Of a stretch of DNA of 64,000 nt, positions 10,858 to 21,934 are shown one piece after another. A program made the position numbers and the translations under genes. Position 1 is the stretch's first letter. Every line of letters starts with the position of its first letter. The notes under the pieces were generated by a model. The model saw only the letters and a list, made by a program, of their open reading frames with translations. It ran no database searches and was not told the origin of the DNA. Origin of the DNA: Rhabdophis nuchalis (taxonomy: Eukaryota > Chordata > Lepidosauria > Squamata > Natricidae); assembly GCA_039707465.1 (NCBI GenBank), contig CM077644.1, forward strand, positions 100,673,875 through 100,737,874, written 5' to 3'.

Positions 10858-11108
10858 TTTGTTGAGCCACAGTGGCGCAGTGGTCAGAGTGCAGTACTGC
10901 AGACTACTGCCCCCAGCTGCCAGCTGCCCGCAATTTGGCAGTTCGAATCTCATCAGGTTCAAGGTTGACTCAGGCTTCCAGCCTTCCAAGGTGGCTAAAA
11001 TGAGAATCCAGATTGTTGGCGGCCAGAGGCTGACTCTGTAAACTTCTTGGAGGGGGCTGTAAAGCACTGTAAAGAGGAATATAAGTCTAAGTGCTATTGC
11101 TATTGTCC
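10858..11108 (+). mobile_element. tRNA-derived SINE (Sauria type)
   Basis: The 5' part has pol III promoter boxes: GTGGCGCAGTGGTCAGAGTG (box A region) and GGCAGTTCGAATCTCA (box B, GTTCGAATC). The body continues with AAGGTTGACTCAGG, CCTTCCAAGGTGG, CAGAGGCTGACTCTGTAAAC and GCTGTAAAGCACTGTAAAG, and ends in a CTATTG-type tail. This order matches the squamate SINE family mobilised by LINE machinery. It lies 17 bases beyond the L2 truncation point. Confidence 0.85.
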
Positions 11109-11515
11109 ATTCCACTTGCATGATTGATTAATTGAGTGATACGAGATGCTGTTTGCTTATCTAAATGGAAACCCCGTGTTCTCAAAAGTCCAGTCCCAAA
11201 ATGGAAAGTAAAGAATCAATTAAGAAACAATCAAGAAACAATAAAAAAAAAAGAGGGAACAACCTATTGAGAGCTGTACCAGCTTCCACCCAGGCAGAAG
11301 AGCTGGACAACACTATTGTTGAAGCTTGAAATTTGGACAGGGCTTTCTTACATTTTCCAGCTGGTATCAGGATGGGGCTGGGGGAGGGAGGGAAAAGCAG
11401 CTTAAAACTTCCGTGTGGAATTGCCTATAAATCACAATCCATATTGAGACCCACTCATGGAGAAATGTAAGTTTACTGATTCAGAGGGATGCTTTACGCA
11501 TCTGCCGATACATTC
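11109..11515. other. No gene seen
   Basis: Ordinary sequence between the SINE and the fold-back hAT. No coding signal or repeat boundary recognised. Confidence 0.4.
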
Positions 11516-12118
11516 CTCTATATCAGCGTTTCTCAAATAGTGGGGCGGGCCCCCCTAGGGGGGCGCGAGGCTCTGTAAGGGGGGGCGCGGAGCCGCACAC
11601 CCGGAAAGACAGATACCACCGTTGCATTCTCCGCATGGCCCGAGCGCCTGTTCCTTAGCAGCTCCCAGCGCGCTGCCCGGCTCAGCAGCTCCCAGCGCGC
11701 CGCCCGACTTGCCCGCTCACGGCTCTTGCCCGCTGCCCGCCTGGACGCGGCCAGTCGAAAGCCGGGAGGGAGGCGACCCCCTTCCACGGCGTGGAAAAGC
11801 GGCCTCCCTCCCGGCTTTCGACTGGCTGCGCTGGGAGCGCTGGGAGCTGCTGAGACCATCGCAGTAAGGAACAGGCGCTCGGGCCATGCAGAGAAGGCAA
11901 CGGCGGCACCAAGGAGAATAAATATCCTTGGCTCGGAAGGAGGCGAGGGAAAGAAGGGAGGGGGCAGCCCCGGGGCTGGGGGGGGCGCTTTCCGGGGCTG
12001 GGGAGGGGCGCTTTCCGGGGCTGGGGGGGGGCGCTTTCCGGGGCTGGGGGGGCGCGAAATGTTTTCTTCTTCCTAGGGGGGGCCTGACAGAAAATAACTG
12101 AGAACCACTGCTCTATAT
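11516..12118. mobile_element. GC-rich fold-back hAT element
   Basis: A 587-bp element (11524-12110) between perfect 8-bp duplications CTCTATAT (11516-11523, 12111-12118). The ends are CAGCGTTTCTCAA and, inverted, CAGTGGTTCTCAG; this terminal style is shared with SPIN-like vertebrate hATs. Inside are nested inverted repeats: 11617-11658 pairs with 11867-11908, and 11750-11775 pairs with 11802-11827. Near the right end a unit of about 25 bp (GGCGCTTTCCGGGGCTGGGG) is repeated about four times (11975-12055). No transposase is present. The open frames through it come from GC content and the palindrome. Confidence 0.88.
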
Positions 12119-12483
12119 GAACATGGTTTTAGGATTTCTTGGCATCTCCCCATCCTGTAAATAGGACAGGGGCCTTGATTTAGATCAGAAGTGCATTGGG
12201 GGAGGGGGATAAAAAATCTCTGTCTCTCTGTCTCTCTCTGTCTCTCTTTCCCCCCATCCCATTTCAGCAATTAACTTTTTAAAAGCCAATCATGTTTGCC
12301 TTTTATACAGAAGGTCCTTTTTTTTTTAGTTTGACTGAAAATCACAGATGAAGGAAAGCAGGAATGAATGTAGAAACCAAGAGCGTTTTGACCGGGCCGA
12401 TCAACCTCTATCTTTGGAAATACTGATAAAAAATAAATAAATAATAGAAGAACTCTCTCAATCTTTGCTCTACTCAATTGTGA

Positions 12484-12562
12484 CCGTGTAGGGTTTCCTG
12501 CCTGAGCAGGGGTGGATGGACTAGAAGACCTGCAATGTCCCTTCCAACTCTGTTATTCTGTG
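12484..12562 (+). mobile_element. CR1 LINE 3' end fragment
   Basis: Carries TAGGGTTTCCTGCCT, then GGACTAGAAGACCT and CCCTTCCAACTCTGTTATTC, the 3' untranslated block seen also at 15.3, 18.6 and 42.2 kb. Only the last ~80 bases are present. Confidence 0.8.
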
Positions 12563-13440
12563 ATAATTAGGCAGAATTTCTTGGAATTTACAAAGCATCT
12601 TTTCAGCTTCCTACTTTGAATGCCCTTGGAATAAAATGGCCAGCTTTGACGATAGAGTTCTTACCAATTCTAATGAGCAGTTCTATGGAATTTGCTTCCA
12701 CTAAGAAGGGCAATATGTTAGTTGTCTGCTTTTGCTACAAGTGGCCTTCCAAATGAGCCGCTGTCCTCCCCACTGGCGGTACAATACTGATCCTGAGATT
12801 CCTCTGAGCTGAGTGCAAAGGACTTTCAGTAGTAGATAGGAAAATGGACTAATTTGCAGGAGGTGATTGCCAAGGAAGCAGATGGGGAACCATCAGATCC
12901 ATTTCTTCTCAACAGATGCCCAAGCCTTAAAAAAAAAAAAATATGAAACATTTTGGCATGGAAAAGGCAGGCCATTCCAGTTTCGCTGAGGATGTGTATC
13001 AGAGTATCACTGTGGCGATCTTTCATTTCCAGGGATACTAGTTGTGCAATTTTGAGTGGGAAGATAAGGGACACTTTATGACTTGGCATCATCTAAATGG
13101 TGCAGAGGCTCATCGCTCTACAGTGTGTATTCAGAACCTTTGCTGAAACTGGGACAATGCTTCTCTAGCATTCTCCAGATGGGGGTGAAACTTAGCCTTT
13201 TCAATCATAGAGAGTGAAAACCCACATGTGCAGAGGGCATATCATCTTGTCTGCCAAATCATCACAGGGGAAGCAGGCAAAGTTGTGGGTCACTTTCTAA
13301 CTTGTAGATATTGAAGCTCCAGGAAGCAGGAGAACGTTGAGGGTGGTGATTCCTTGCCCTAGCATTTTTCTGACAAGTAGCCCCAAGAACAAAATATTTC
13401 CAAGGAAAATTTTTGAAATGACAGCAAAGTCACACAAGTT
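12563..13440. other. No gene seen
   Basis: Unique-looking sequence with no convincing frame or repeat boundary. Confidence 0.4.
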
Positions 13441-13451
13441 CTCCAGGAAAA

Positions 13452-13609
13452 AAGGGAGGGAGGCAGAGAGAGAGGAGGGAGGGAGGGAGGGAAAGAGAGA
13501 GAGGAGGGAGGGAGGGAGGGAAAGAGAGAGAGAGGGAGGGAGGGCGGGAGGGAGGGAGAGGGAGAGGGAGAGGGAGAGGGAGAGGGAGAGGGAGAGGGAG
13601 AGGGAGAGA
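13452..13609 (+). repeat. (GGGA)n / (GGGAGA)n purine tract
   Basis: Purine-only tract of about 155 bases: GGGA and GAGA mixtures followed by eight or nine GGGAGA units (13555-13608). The Glu/Arg-rich and Ser/Pro-rich open frames across it are artefacts. Confidence 0.95.
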
Positions 13610-14104
13610 TTGAGAACAATTGTTTTAAATTAACGGCAAGATGTTACAGTTGTAATATACACTTGGCACAGCTGAGAATGTTTTGGAATGTTATTCTGAA
13701 GAAAAACTCCCTTGCAACTCTCAATACTGATTTTTCATTTCTGATTTAAGGCCAAAGCTTGCATGCAATGTGACTTCTATACTTTCTATAATCTATCATC
13801 TACAGTATGTACCTATTTAGTACATACAGTATCTATTATCTTCATAACCACAGAAATAACATAGGCACCTTTTTGGACAATATGGGAATAAAGTGGTGAA
13901 GTAAATCAGACATTGACCCAATCTACCTTTTAAGCCCTATCTCATATGTGTGAGTAATAGCTGACACATACACATTTTTGGCACACCTTTACAAAAAGCT
14001 TTGCCATCACTGCCCTATCCGATCACAGGTGATGCTCATCTCCATTTCTTAGCTGAGAAAGCCAGCATTGTCTGAAGACATGTCCATGGTCATGTGGCCA
14101 GCAT
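13610..14104. other. No gene seen
   Basis: AT-rich sequence without a recognisable feature. A short stretch near 13960-14020 with CACACCTTTACAAAAAGC could be a worn transposon end, but the boundary is not clear. Confidence 0.35.
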
Positions 14105-14105
14105 G

Positions 14106-14136
<31 letters not shown>

Positions 14137-14529
14137 AATTTATAAACCGCTCTCTCTCCCCGAAGGGACTCGAGGTGGTGCACAGGGAATTTAAAAATAC
14201 ATGTATAAAACCACAAACATAATACAATATTAAAATGAATTAAACTAAAACCCTGCGCTAAAATCTCATATTAAAACTAAAACTAAACCCCTAAAAACCC
14301 TAAAAACAGTTAAATTACCCCAGGCCGGCCAAGCAGAAGAAGTGTGTTTTTAGTTTTTGACGGAAGGAGCGGAGGTCCGTAGTTGTTCTAATTTCGGGGG
14401 GAAGGTCGTTCCAGAGGGTCGGGCCCGCCACAGAGAAGGCCCTTCCCCTGGGCGTCACCCGCTGGCATAGCCTAGTGGACGGCACCCGGAGAAGTCCCTC
14501 TCTGTGGGAGCGAATCGGCCGCAGGGATG
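14105..14529 (-). mobile_element. L2 LINE 3' end with (AAT)n tail
   Basis: Minus-strand L2 fragment of about 425 bp. The tail is an ATA/AAT microsatellite (14110-14133), followed by the 3' untranslated region and the last ~75 codons of ORF2 (SLRPIRSHREGLLRVPS to FCLAGLG, read from 14542 down to 14315). It is 5' truncated at about 14529, and I did not find a convincing target duplication. Confidence 0.88.
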
Positions 14530-14671
14530 TGCCAAGATGCATGGAATGCTGTTACCTTCCCACTGAAGGGGTACCTATACTTGCAGTTGCATGCTTTCAA
14601 ACTGCTAGGTGAGCAGGAGCTGAGGCAAGTATTGGGAGCTCACCCCATCATGTGGTTCTTGGGTCTGGAAC

Positions 14672-15352
14672 CTGGGCTGTTAGCTTTCTTGGAGTCCTAG
14701 TGGACAACCCTTTAGATATGAGCCAACAGTGTGCAGCAGCTGCCAAAAAAGCCAACACAGTTTTAGGGTGCATAAACAGAGAGATAGAATCAAGACCACC
14801 TGAAGTGTTAATACCACTTTATAATGCCTTGGTAAGGCCACACTTGGAATACTGCATTCAGTTTTGGTCGCCACGATGTAGATAAGATGTGGAGAGTCTA
14901 GAAAGAGTGTAGAGAAGAGCAACAAAGATGATTAAGGGACTAGAGACTAAAACATATGAAGAACAGTTGCAGGAACTGGGTATGTCTAGTTTAATGAAAA
15001 GAAGGACTAGGGGAGACATAATAGCAGTGTTCCAGTATCTCAGAGGCTGCCACAAAGAAGAGGGAGTCAAACTATTCTCCAAGGCACCAGAGGGTAGAAC
15101 AAGAAGCAATGGGTGAAAACTAATCAAGGAGAGAAGCAACTTAGAACTGAGGAGAAATTTCCTGACAGTTAGAACAATTAATCAGTGGAACAGCTTGCCT
15201 CCAGAAGTTGTGAATGCCCCAACACTGGAAATCTTTAAGAAGATGTTGAATAGCCATTTGTCTGGAATGGTATAGGGTTTCCTGCCTAGACAGGGTGTTG
15301 GACTAGAAGACCTCCAAGGCCCCTTCCAACTCTGCTATTGTATTGTAAGTTC
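14672..15352 (+). mobile_element. CR1 LINE 3' portion
   Basis: Contains the end of a CR1 ORF2: RT thumb region around 14700-14885 ([20 protein letters not shown], then [10 protein letters not shown]) and then KGLETKTYEEQLQELGMSSL, RRTRGDIIAVFQYLRG and WNSLP-like blocks, with stops and shifts. It ends in the CR1 3' block GACTAGAAGACCTCCAAGG and a short TATTG repeat. It is inactive and 5' truncated. Confidence 0.88.
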
Positions 15353-17340
15353 AGTGCCTTTAACATATCATTATAGTTAAATACCAGTATCATTAAATCT
15401 TTTGCTGTACTTTTGTGGCTGTATCCCCATCACATGTATACATCTATTTCAAAAGGACTATAACCTCTCTCCTCTTTGAGCCTGTCTTTGCCTCCAGTGC
15501 TGATCAGTAAACCAATTTATGCTTCACTGAAGGTGCGCTAGTCTCTGGTGTAAGGAAACTCAAAAATTCTCCTGCAGTCACAAATGGCAAGCAGAGGCAT
15601 ATTATGATCACAGCTATTCAGTCAACAGATGCCAGAAGTTGCTTGCTTATCTCTCCCGTGGTGAGAGAAAAGGGAAAGAGGAAAGTCTCATGGAAAAAGA
15701 TCTTCAGTGCATTACACTATACATCATAGTATTGCTGAACCCCTGCGGAGTAGTAATTCCAAATAATTTAGAAAGGGATGGTTTCTGTCATATGAGAAGA
15801 GCAAATAAATAAACCAGTAAACCCTATCTAAAGCACCATGCAACTTGACCTTCTACAAGAAAAGATCAAACTAGCATATCTAACTGTAAGACAAAATAGA
15901 CCGTCCAAGATAATATCCCTGAGGAAACTTGGAATCATCTCAATTTAAAAATTTAACGAGGTGTTTGAATAGCTCTTATTTGCTGCTTATATCACATAAC
16001 TCCAGCGATTGTCCCTATCTGCCTTTGCTTTGACCTGTGTGCTTTATTTCTATTGTGAAACTGGAAGATAGGAAAAATGTCATTTAGAAACCAGATGGTT
16101 ACTAGTCCATCTACTGAATCCGATTCGGTCTTCTACACAGTCTGCCAGGGCTCTTCACCATTTCCAAATAAGTCTTTCCAAATCATCATCTGCCAAGGAT
16201 TTAACCCCAGAACGTAGTCACACAACGGATGTGTATTATCTCTGATCCAAGTTTCCTTTGTAAGCCTTTCTAACGGAGATTCTTCCAATCAGATTCTATT
16301 TCAACTAGATTACGTCATCTAGTCTTGCTTAGTTAATATGACAGTTGCTGCTATAAAAATAAGTTTCTTCCTACATCACCGCCTACTTGTTTTTCTTCTT
16401 GACCTTATAGTAAAATTTCAATACTAAATTTGCAATTTCTATGTTTTGGAGTTCTATACAGCTCAGCATGATAGCAATGATTAAACGTATTATGAAAATG
16501 AAGAGACAGTCTTTCAACACTAGATGCCAGAGACATGATGTGAAATATGTGGCCATAAAATTAAGAATAGTATTATGAAATAGAATCACAGGTTTTTTTT
16601 CAGAGAACAGCATATAATGTTGGCTGTTGCTACAAACTTTCATTTAAAAGCAGTCCATATTGCTCATTGCTGGGAAAATGAAAAGTGCCCCCTAACTAAA
16701 TTTAGTGAAGATAGATCTGTTGGGTAAAAAATAAATAAGTTTGTTTGTTTGTTTAATTTATTCACCAGCCATCCTGCTGTCATGCAACTCAAAGTTTACT
16801 TGCTGATGGAACCATTAATCATTTGGAGGCATGTTAGCCATAGCATGGTCCTGCAGCTGTAATGGTCTGATTTTGTTACCATTATAAGAAACAAATTTGC
16901 AAAACAAAACAAACATTCTTATAGATTTCAAAGAGCACACCATCCTCGAAAGTAAAAACTTGGGGAGACAGAACCTTAGCTGGATTAAATTTAATTACAC
17001 GTAATATTTTATTGTGCTTTATTGTTCAATATAATTGATGTACATTATCTAGAATTCTTACAAAAGGGTTTACAGCCATAGGTATCCATCGGCACAGGAG
17101 GGCAAGTAACATCATGTATATCATAAAGACATCGCACAAATGATGCAAATTACACAATTCACACCATTTGCTCAATTATGGGCACATTATTTTTTTGCAA
17201 CATTTTTAATTAATTTTTTGTTTCAAATTTGTAATTATGGGCACATTATTGTGTCTTGTTTTGGTGACACTTTTATATGTAGCTCTGTTTCCAAATGAAA
17301 GTCTTACATTGCATATATGAAGATGAGCCTGTATATATGA
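15353..17340. other. Intergenic, no gene seen
   Basis: Two kilobases of AT-rich sequence. The open frames are short and lack family features. A GTTT microsatellite-like stretch (about 16738-16755) may be a worn LINE tail. AATTATGGGCACATTATT occurs twice (about 17173 and 17233). Confidence 0.4.
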
Positions 17341-17342
17341 AA

Positions 17343-17410
17343 ATGTGATGTGAGTGTGTTTGTGTGTGTGAGTATGTGTGTGTGAGTGTGTGTGAGTGTG
17401 TGTGTGTTTT
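17343..17410 (+). repeat. Imperfect (GT)n microsatellite
   Basis: GTGTGT runs interrupted by GAGT and TATG units over about 65 bases. Confidence 0.9.
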
Positions 17411-17865
17411 TCTGAACTCTGCAGACCTCTAAGGCCAAAAGCATTTGCTCACTCACGCTGTAAAGTCAATCGATATTGGTATCTCCATTTTAAATATTCT
17501 ATGCAATGACTTTTATAAAGCTCTCTAGTGAATTAATAGCAAAGTGAGATTCAAGCATAGATGACCTGATTCATTGCTCGGTCTCTTTACTTTGGGTACA
17601 AAAGCGATCATTCTGTGCAGTTCAGTCTTCCAAAACATGTCTATCTTACAAATGCTGATAATGAACTTCCCAGAATTCCCTGCAAAAACAGTTTGAATGG
17701 TTTTCCTGACACATCCAGGGCCATCTAGGTTAAAGAGGATGGACTTTGACCAACCAGGAATGGGGTTGCCTGAGCACAGATCTCTCCAGATCATAGCAAG
17801 AAACGGTGTTAACATTTAATTCATGACACAAGAATAAATAACAAGCAGTTCCTTTCTGCACTTTT
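17411..17865. other. No gene seen
   Basis: Unique-looking sequence; the 96-codon minus-strand frame across it has no recognisable domain. Confidence 0.35.
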
Positions 17866-18130
17866 ACCTATACTAGGGGTTGGCAACCTTAAATTCTCAA
17901 AGAGCCACAAAGGTCCTAACCGGAAGCCTCCCCATTCAATTCTAGAGCCGACCAGGAATCTGGTTCTCCCACCACAGAGTCTCCTCCTAGCTCGGCATCC
18001 TTTTCTTTTACCTGTTCTAACCGAAAGCCCTATCAATTGTGGAGCCACCCAGTGACAAGGAGCCACAGCAGAGGGATGAAAGAGCCACATGCGGCTCCAG
18101 AGCCACGGGTTGCTGACCCCTAACCTATAC
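17866..18130. mobile_element. Short hAT element (249 bp)
   Basis: Element 17874-18122 lies between perfect 8-bp duplications ACCTATAC (17866-17873, 18123-18130). The terminal repeats are TAGGGGTTGGCAACC and, inverted, TAGGGGTCAGCAACC. The body has AGAGCCACAAAGG and GAGCCACATGCGGCTCC. No coding capacity. Confidence 0.9.
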
Positions 18131-18535
18131 CTTTTAAGCCCTATCAGGTCATGAAGCTATTTATCTTTCTGGGACTTCTTGTGTGTACAAAGCAAACCAG
18201 TACATACATATAGATTGCAACCTGCAGCCCAATTCTTTTCTCCAAATCGGTACATTGGGTAAATCCATTCTCAGCTCTTTGAGCTTATTATGAATTGGGC
18301 TTTTTTTCTTACGGCTCTTGGCTAGTGTTGTGCTGATGTGAAATGACAAGATAACCAGAAATAATTTAAAAACAACATTATCACAAAGTATCAGAGGAAC
18401 TGAAAAACATTGCCAAGGATTAGCCAGGAATGACACATTGATGAATAGTCATTGACAGCTCTTTTAAGGAGCCATTCATAAAAACTGCCAGGCCATTTTT
18501 GCCACATTTGGAATGAAACAAATGAAAACACCACA
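18131..18535. other. No gene seen
   Basis: Unique-looking sequence between the hAT and a CR1 end. Confidence 0.35.
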
Positions 18536-18538
18536 TCT

Positions 18539-19036
18539 GGTATACAATGCAATACAATATCAGAGTTGGAAGGGACCTTGGAGGTCTTCTACTCCAACCC
18601 CCCTGCCTAGGCAGGAAGCCATATGCCGTTTCAGACAAATGACTATCCAACATCTTCTTAAAGACTTGCAGTGTTGGGGCATTCACAACTTCTGGAGGCA
18701 AGCTGTTCCACACATTGATTGTTCTAACTGTCATGAAATTTCTCCTCAGTTCTAAGTTGCTTCTCTCCTTGATTAGTTTCCACCCATTGCTTCTTTTCTA
18801 CCCTCAGGTGCCTTGGAGACTAGCTTGACTCCCTCTTCTTTGTGGCAACCTCTGAGATATTGGAACACTGCTATCATGTCTCCCCTAGTCCTTCTTTTCA
18901 TTAAACTAGACATACCCAATTCATGCAACCATTCTTCATATGTTTTAGTCTCTAGTCTCTTAAACATCTTTGTTACTCTTCTCTGCACTCTTTCTAGAGT
19001 CTCCACACCTTTTCTACATCTTTTCTACATTCTATA
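18539..19036 (-). mobile_element. CR1 LINE 3' portion, minus strand
   Basis: Reverse-orientation CR1 end. It starts on the left with the 3' block (GGTCTTCTACTCCAACC, TGCCTAGGCAGG). Reading right to left it encodes LERVQRRVTKMFKRLETKTYEEWLHELG, RRTRGDMIAVFQYLRGC, and then VRTINVWNSLPPEVVNAP, the last in a shifted frame. It is 5' truncated and broken. Confidence 0.88.
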
Positions 19037-19334
19037 TGTATAGGTGTAATCATTCAAATCAGAAGGGGAAAAAATAGCTGGTGAAAATCTGCTAAAACAA
19101 TCATAGTCTTTTCCAGATGCCCCCTAGAGAAAGAATTATGCATTTCAAAAGAATGTAAATAATTGCCATTGTTTTCTTTTCAAAGAGTTCCCTTCACTGA
19201 GTTGCTTAATAAAATTGCAATTACAGATAGAGAGAGATACGGAGATACACATATGGATATAAATAATCACCACATTCAGGGCAAAATCCATTCAAAATGC
19301 AAGCTCCTACATTTCTCAACTTGTGCCTATGTTG

Positions 19335-19780
19335 TACAGGTAGTCCTCAACTTATGACCACAACTGAGCCCAAGTGAGAAATGTGTTAACTGAGTTTTGT
19401 CCCGTTTTCCAACTTTTCTTGCCCCATTCATTAACTGTGATTAATCACACTTAACCATATTTAACATTGCAGTTGTTAAATTAGTACCATGGTTGTTAAG
19501 GGAATCTGGCTTCCCCATTGACTTTCCTTGTCAGAATGTTGCAAAAGATGATCACATAAACCTGGGGACACCGCAACCATCATAAATATGAGTCAGTTGA
19601 CAAGCATTTGAATCAATGGTGGGTTTCTGCAGGCTCTCACCTACTCGTAAGAACCGGATGGTGAAATTTAGAGAGCCGGTGAGAGGGGCTTCCACCGGCG
19701 GACCCAGAAGTAAGTCTGGCCTGCCGCTGCTGGTAACCCAATGGGAAGGAAAGGAAAGGAAGGCAGAAAGTAAGAAAGGA

Positions 19781-19860
<80 letters not shown>

Positions 19861-20174
19861 ATTTATCATCACAATTGAGCCCAAAATTTTGGTTGCTGAG
19901 CAAGAGCGTTGTTTAAATGAGTTTCACCACATTTTACAAGTTGGCCACTCCCAGCCTGTCACATGACTGCCAAGCCACGCCCACAAAATAAGCCACACCT
20001 AGACAGTAGGTTCTAAAAAAATTTGAAACCCACCACTGATTTGAATGTAAATCACATGACTATTGGGATGCTGCAACGGTCATAAGTGTGAAAAATGATT
20101 GTAGGTCACTTTTTCAGTGCTGTTGTAATTTGAATAGTCTCTAAATGACAGTTGTAGGTCAAGGACTACCTGTA
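19335..20174. mobile_element. Mariner-like element interrupted by a hAT
   Basis: The terminal repeats are CAGGTAGTCCTCAACTTATG at 19337 and, inverted, CAGGTAGTCCTTGACC ending at 20172, each flanked by TA, as in Tc1/mariner-type transposition. Without the inserted hAT (19614-20038 plus one 8-bp duplication) its length is about 403 bp. A second copy lies at 45129-45489 and a worn one at about 27532-27850. There is no transposase frame. Confidence 0.75.
19606..20046 (-). mobile_element. 425-bp hAT with internal (GAAA)n
   Basis: Element 19614-20038 with perfect 8-bp duplications ATTTGAAT on both sides, inserted inside the mariner-like element. Ends are CAATGGTGGGTTTC and, inverted, CAGTGGTGGGTTTC. 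The orientation is opposite to the copy at 45591. It contains the blocks AGAACCGGATGGTGAAATTT and CAATTGAGCCCAAAATTTTG, and a GAAA microsatellite at 19784-19861. No coding capacity; the Lys/Glu-rich frames are the microsatellite. Confidence 0.92.
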
Positions 20175-20181
20175 ATTCTGG

Positions 20182-20815
20182 GGGAGTGCACAGAACAGTT
20201 TCTATTCCTTGCGGAATTCACCTTTCTTTCTTTCCTTCCTTTCCTTCCTTTTCAAAGCACTCAAAACAACAATTAGTGTGTAAGCATGGTCAGATGATAA
20301 CACTTCATAAGAGGAGTAGGTTGGTTGACTGAGACTGGAGCTTCCATGCCACAAAATATCTCTCTGCATGCCTTGGAAAACAAGGCTGCTTTTCCAAATA
20401 AACGGTGCAAATGTTCTCTTTTTTTTTCTTTTCTTTCTACAGAGTTTATATAGGTTTGAGCTGCTGTGGCTGTCATTCCTCTGTTTTTATCTTCTTCCCC
20501 TGAATCTCTGCAAGCTAAATCCCAAATGGAAAGTGGATATATCATATCTATTGACAATGCACAGGCTGCAATATTAAGGTGCTGTAAAACCTTGAATTTG
20601 CCAATTCAAATGATATTTCACTGATATACTTCAGAACGTGCATGATTTTCTAATATATTTTTCTAGTGCATCCTTGCAGCATTCGTTATTCTATTTAAAA
20701 TGTAAAAACTTCCTTGACTGAGTTCACCTCCTGGTTAAATATATGTGCACAATCACGTAATTTTGTTAGCTGTAATGTAAAAGCAGTTTGCGGTTGCCTT
20801 CTTTCCAAAGTATCA
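20182..20815. other. No gene seen
   Basis: AT-rich sequence with a short TTTC/TTCC stretch (20223-20252). No coding signal. Confidence 0.35.
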
Positions 20816-20818
20816 TTC

Positions 20819-21714
20819 ATCCAAGTCAGTGGTGGGCTTCAAAAATGTTTAGGTGTGGCCATCAATCAGTTATCTGGAATTTTTGCAACCCAGAGAGAGA
20901 TTACATACCTTAAAAACACTCAGGTTTTTTTTTTCAAAATGCATAGCATACTGTATTTTTCAGAGTATAAGACGCATCTTTTTCTCTCAAAAAAGAGGAT
21001 GAAAATCTGGGTGCATCTTATACACTGAATACAGCATTTTTGCCTCATGAAACCCCACCCCTTTCACCAAAATGGCCATGCATTGCCTTCAGGAGGCTTC
21101 CAGAATGCTCCTGGGGGCTGGGGAGGGCAGAAATGAGAGAAAAACAGGCTGTTTTTTGCTCAATTTTGCCTCCCCAGTCCCCAGAAGCACTCTATAAGCC
21201 TCCTAAAGGCAGTGGTGGGTTTCAAAAAATTTTAGAACCTCTTCTGTAGGTGTGGCCTGCTTTGTGGGAGTGGCTTGCCAGCCATGTGACCGGGTGGGAG
21301 TGGCTTGCCAGCCATGTAACCAAGTGGGAGTGGCTTGGCAGTCATGTGACTGGGTGAGCGTGGCCACTTGTAAATTGTGGTGAAACTCACTTAACAACGC
21401 TCTTGCTTAGCAACCAAAATGTTAGCTCAGATACTCTGGCATTGAAGCACACAAGTCTTAAAGCTGTCAAGTTACAAGACCCTTGCACCCCTAACCCTTT
21501 AGAAAAAAAAAACCCCAGGCGTGTTCAAGCTTGACAGCTTTAAGACTTGTGGACTTCAACTCCCAGAATTCCTCCTCTCGTTCTTCATCTTGATGATTTG
21601 CGGACGGGCGGGGGAGGGAGGGGGCTGGAACAAGTTCTAAACATCACTGTAGATGTGTGGAACCTCTTCTCTAGAAGAGGTTAGAGCTGGCAGGAACCCA
21701 CCCCTGATCCAAGT
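20819..21714 (+). mobile_element. Composite hAT carrying a mariner fragment
   Basis: 880-bp unit 20827-21706 between perfect 8-bp duplications ATCCAAGT (20819-20826, 21707-21714). From left to right it holds a 33-bp hAT left end (CAGTGGTGGGCTTC to AGGTGTGGCC), about 93 bp of sequence (20858-20950) shared with 25941-26031, the left part of a mariner-like element (20951-21209), and a complete second hAT (21210-21706) whose right end forms the right end of the unit. The right half of the mariner-like element is absent. It was evidently moved as one unit using the left end of one hAT and the right end of another. Confidence 0.82.
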
Positions 21715-21934
21715 ACAACCAACTTGCTTGACGATTGGGGGAATCAGATAGGTACCTGCCTATTGTAAGCTATTGTTGCATGGCTTCTATATATTTTTTA
21801 ATATTGCTCCTTCTTCTTTTAACATAGTGAGGATTGCCCTGAATCAAGTAATGAGCAATATGGAATCACTAAATAGGACAATATTTATTTAGTTATTTAA
21901 ATGACTAGCTTTTGATGGAGCTTCCACACACACA

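Noticed and set aside
10858..10960. Functional tRNA gene
   Set aside because: The box A and B regions belong to a SINE with its typical body and tail; the sequence does not fold as a complete tRNA by eye.
13337..13633. Open frames on both strands rich in Glu/Arg or Ser/Pro
   Set aside because: They are translations of a purine microsatellite. The same holds for frames at 469-711, 19616-19966, 34340-35160, 45744-46052 and 50908-51297.
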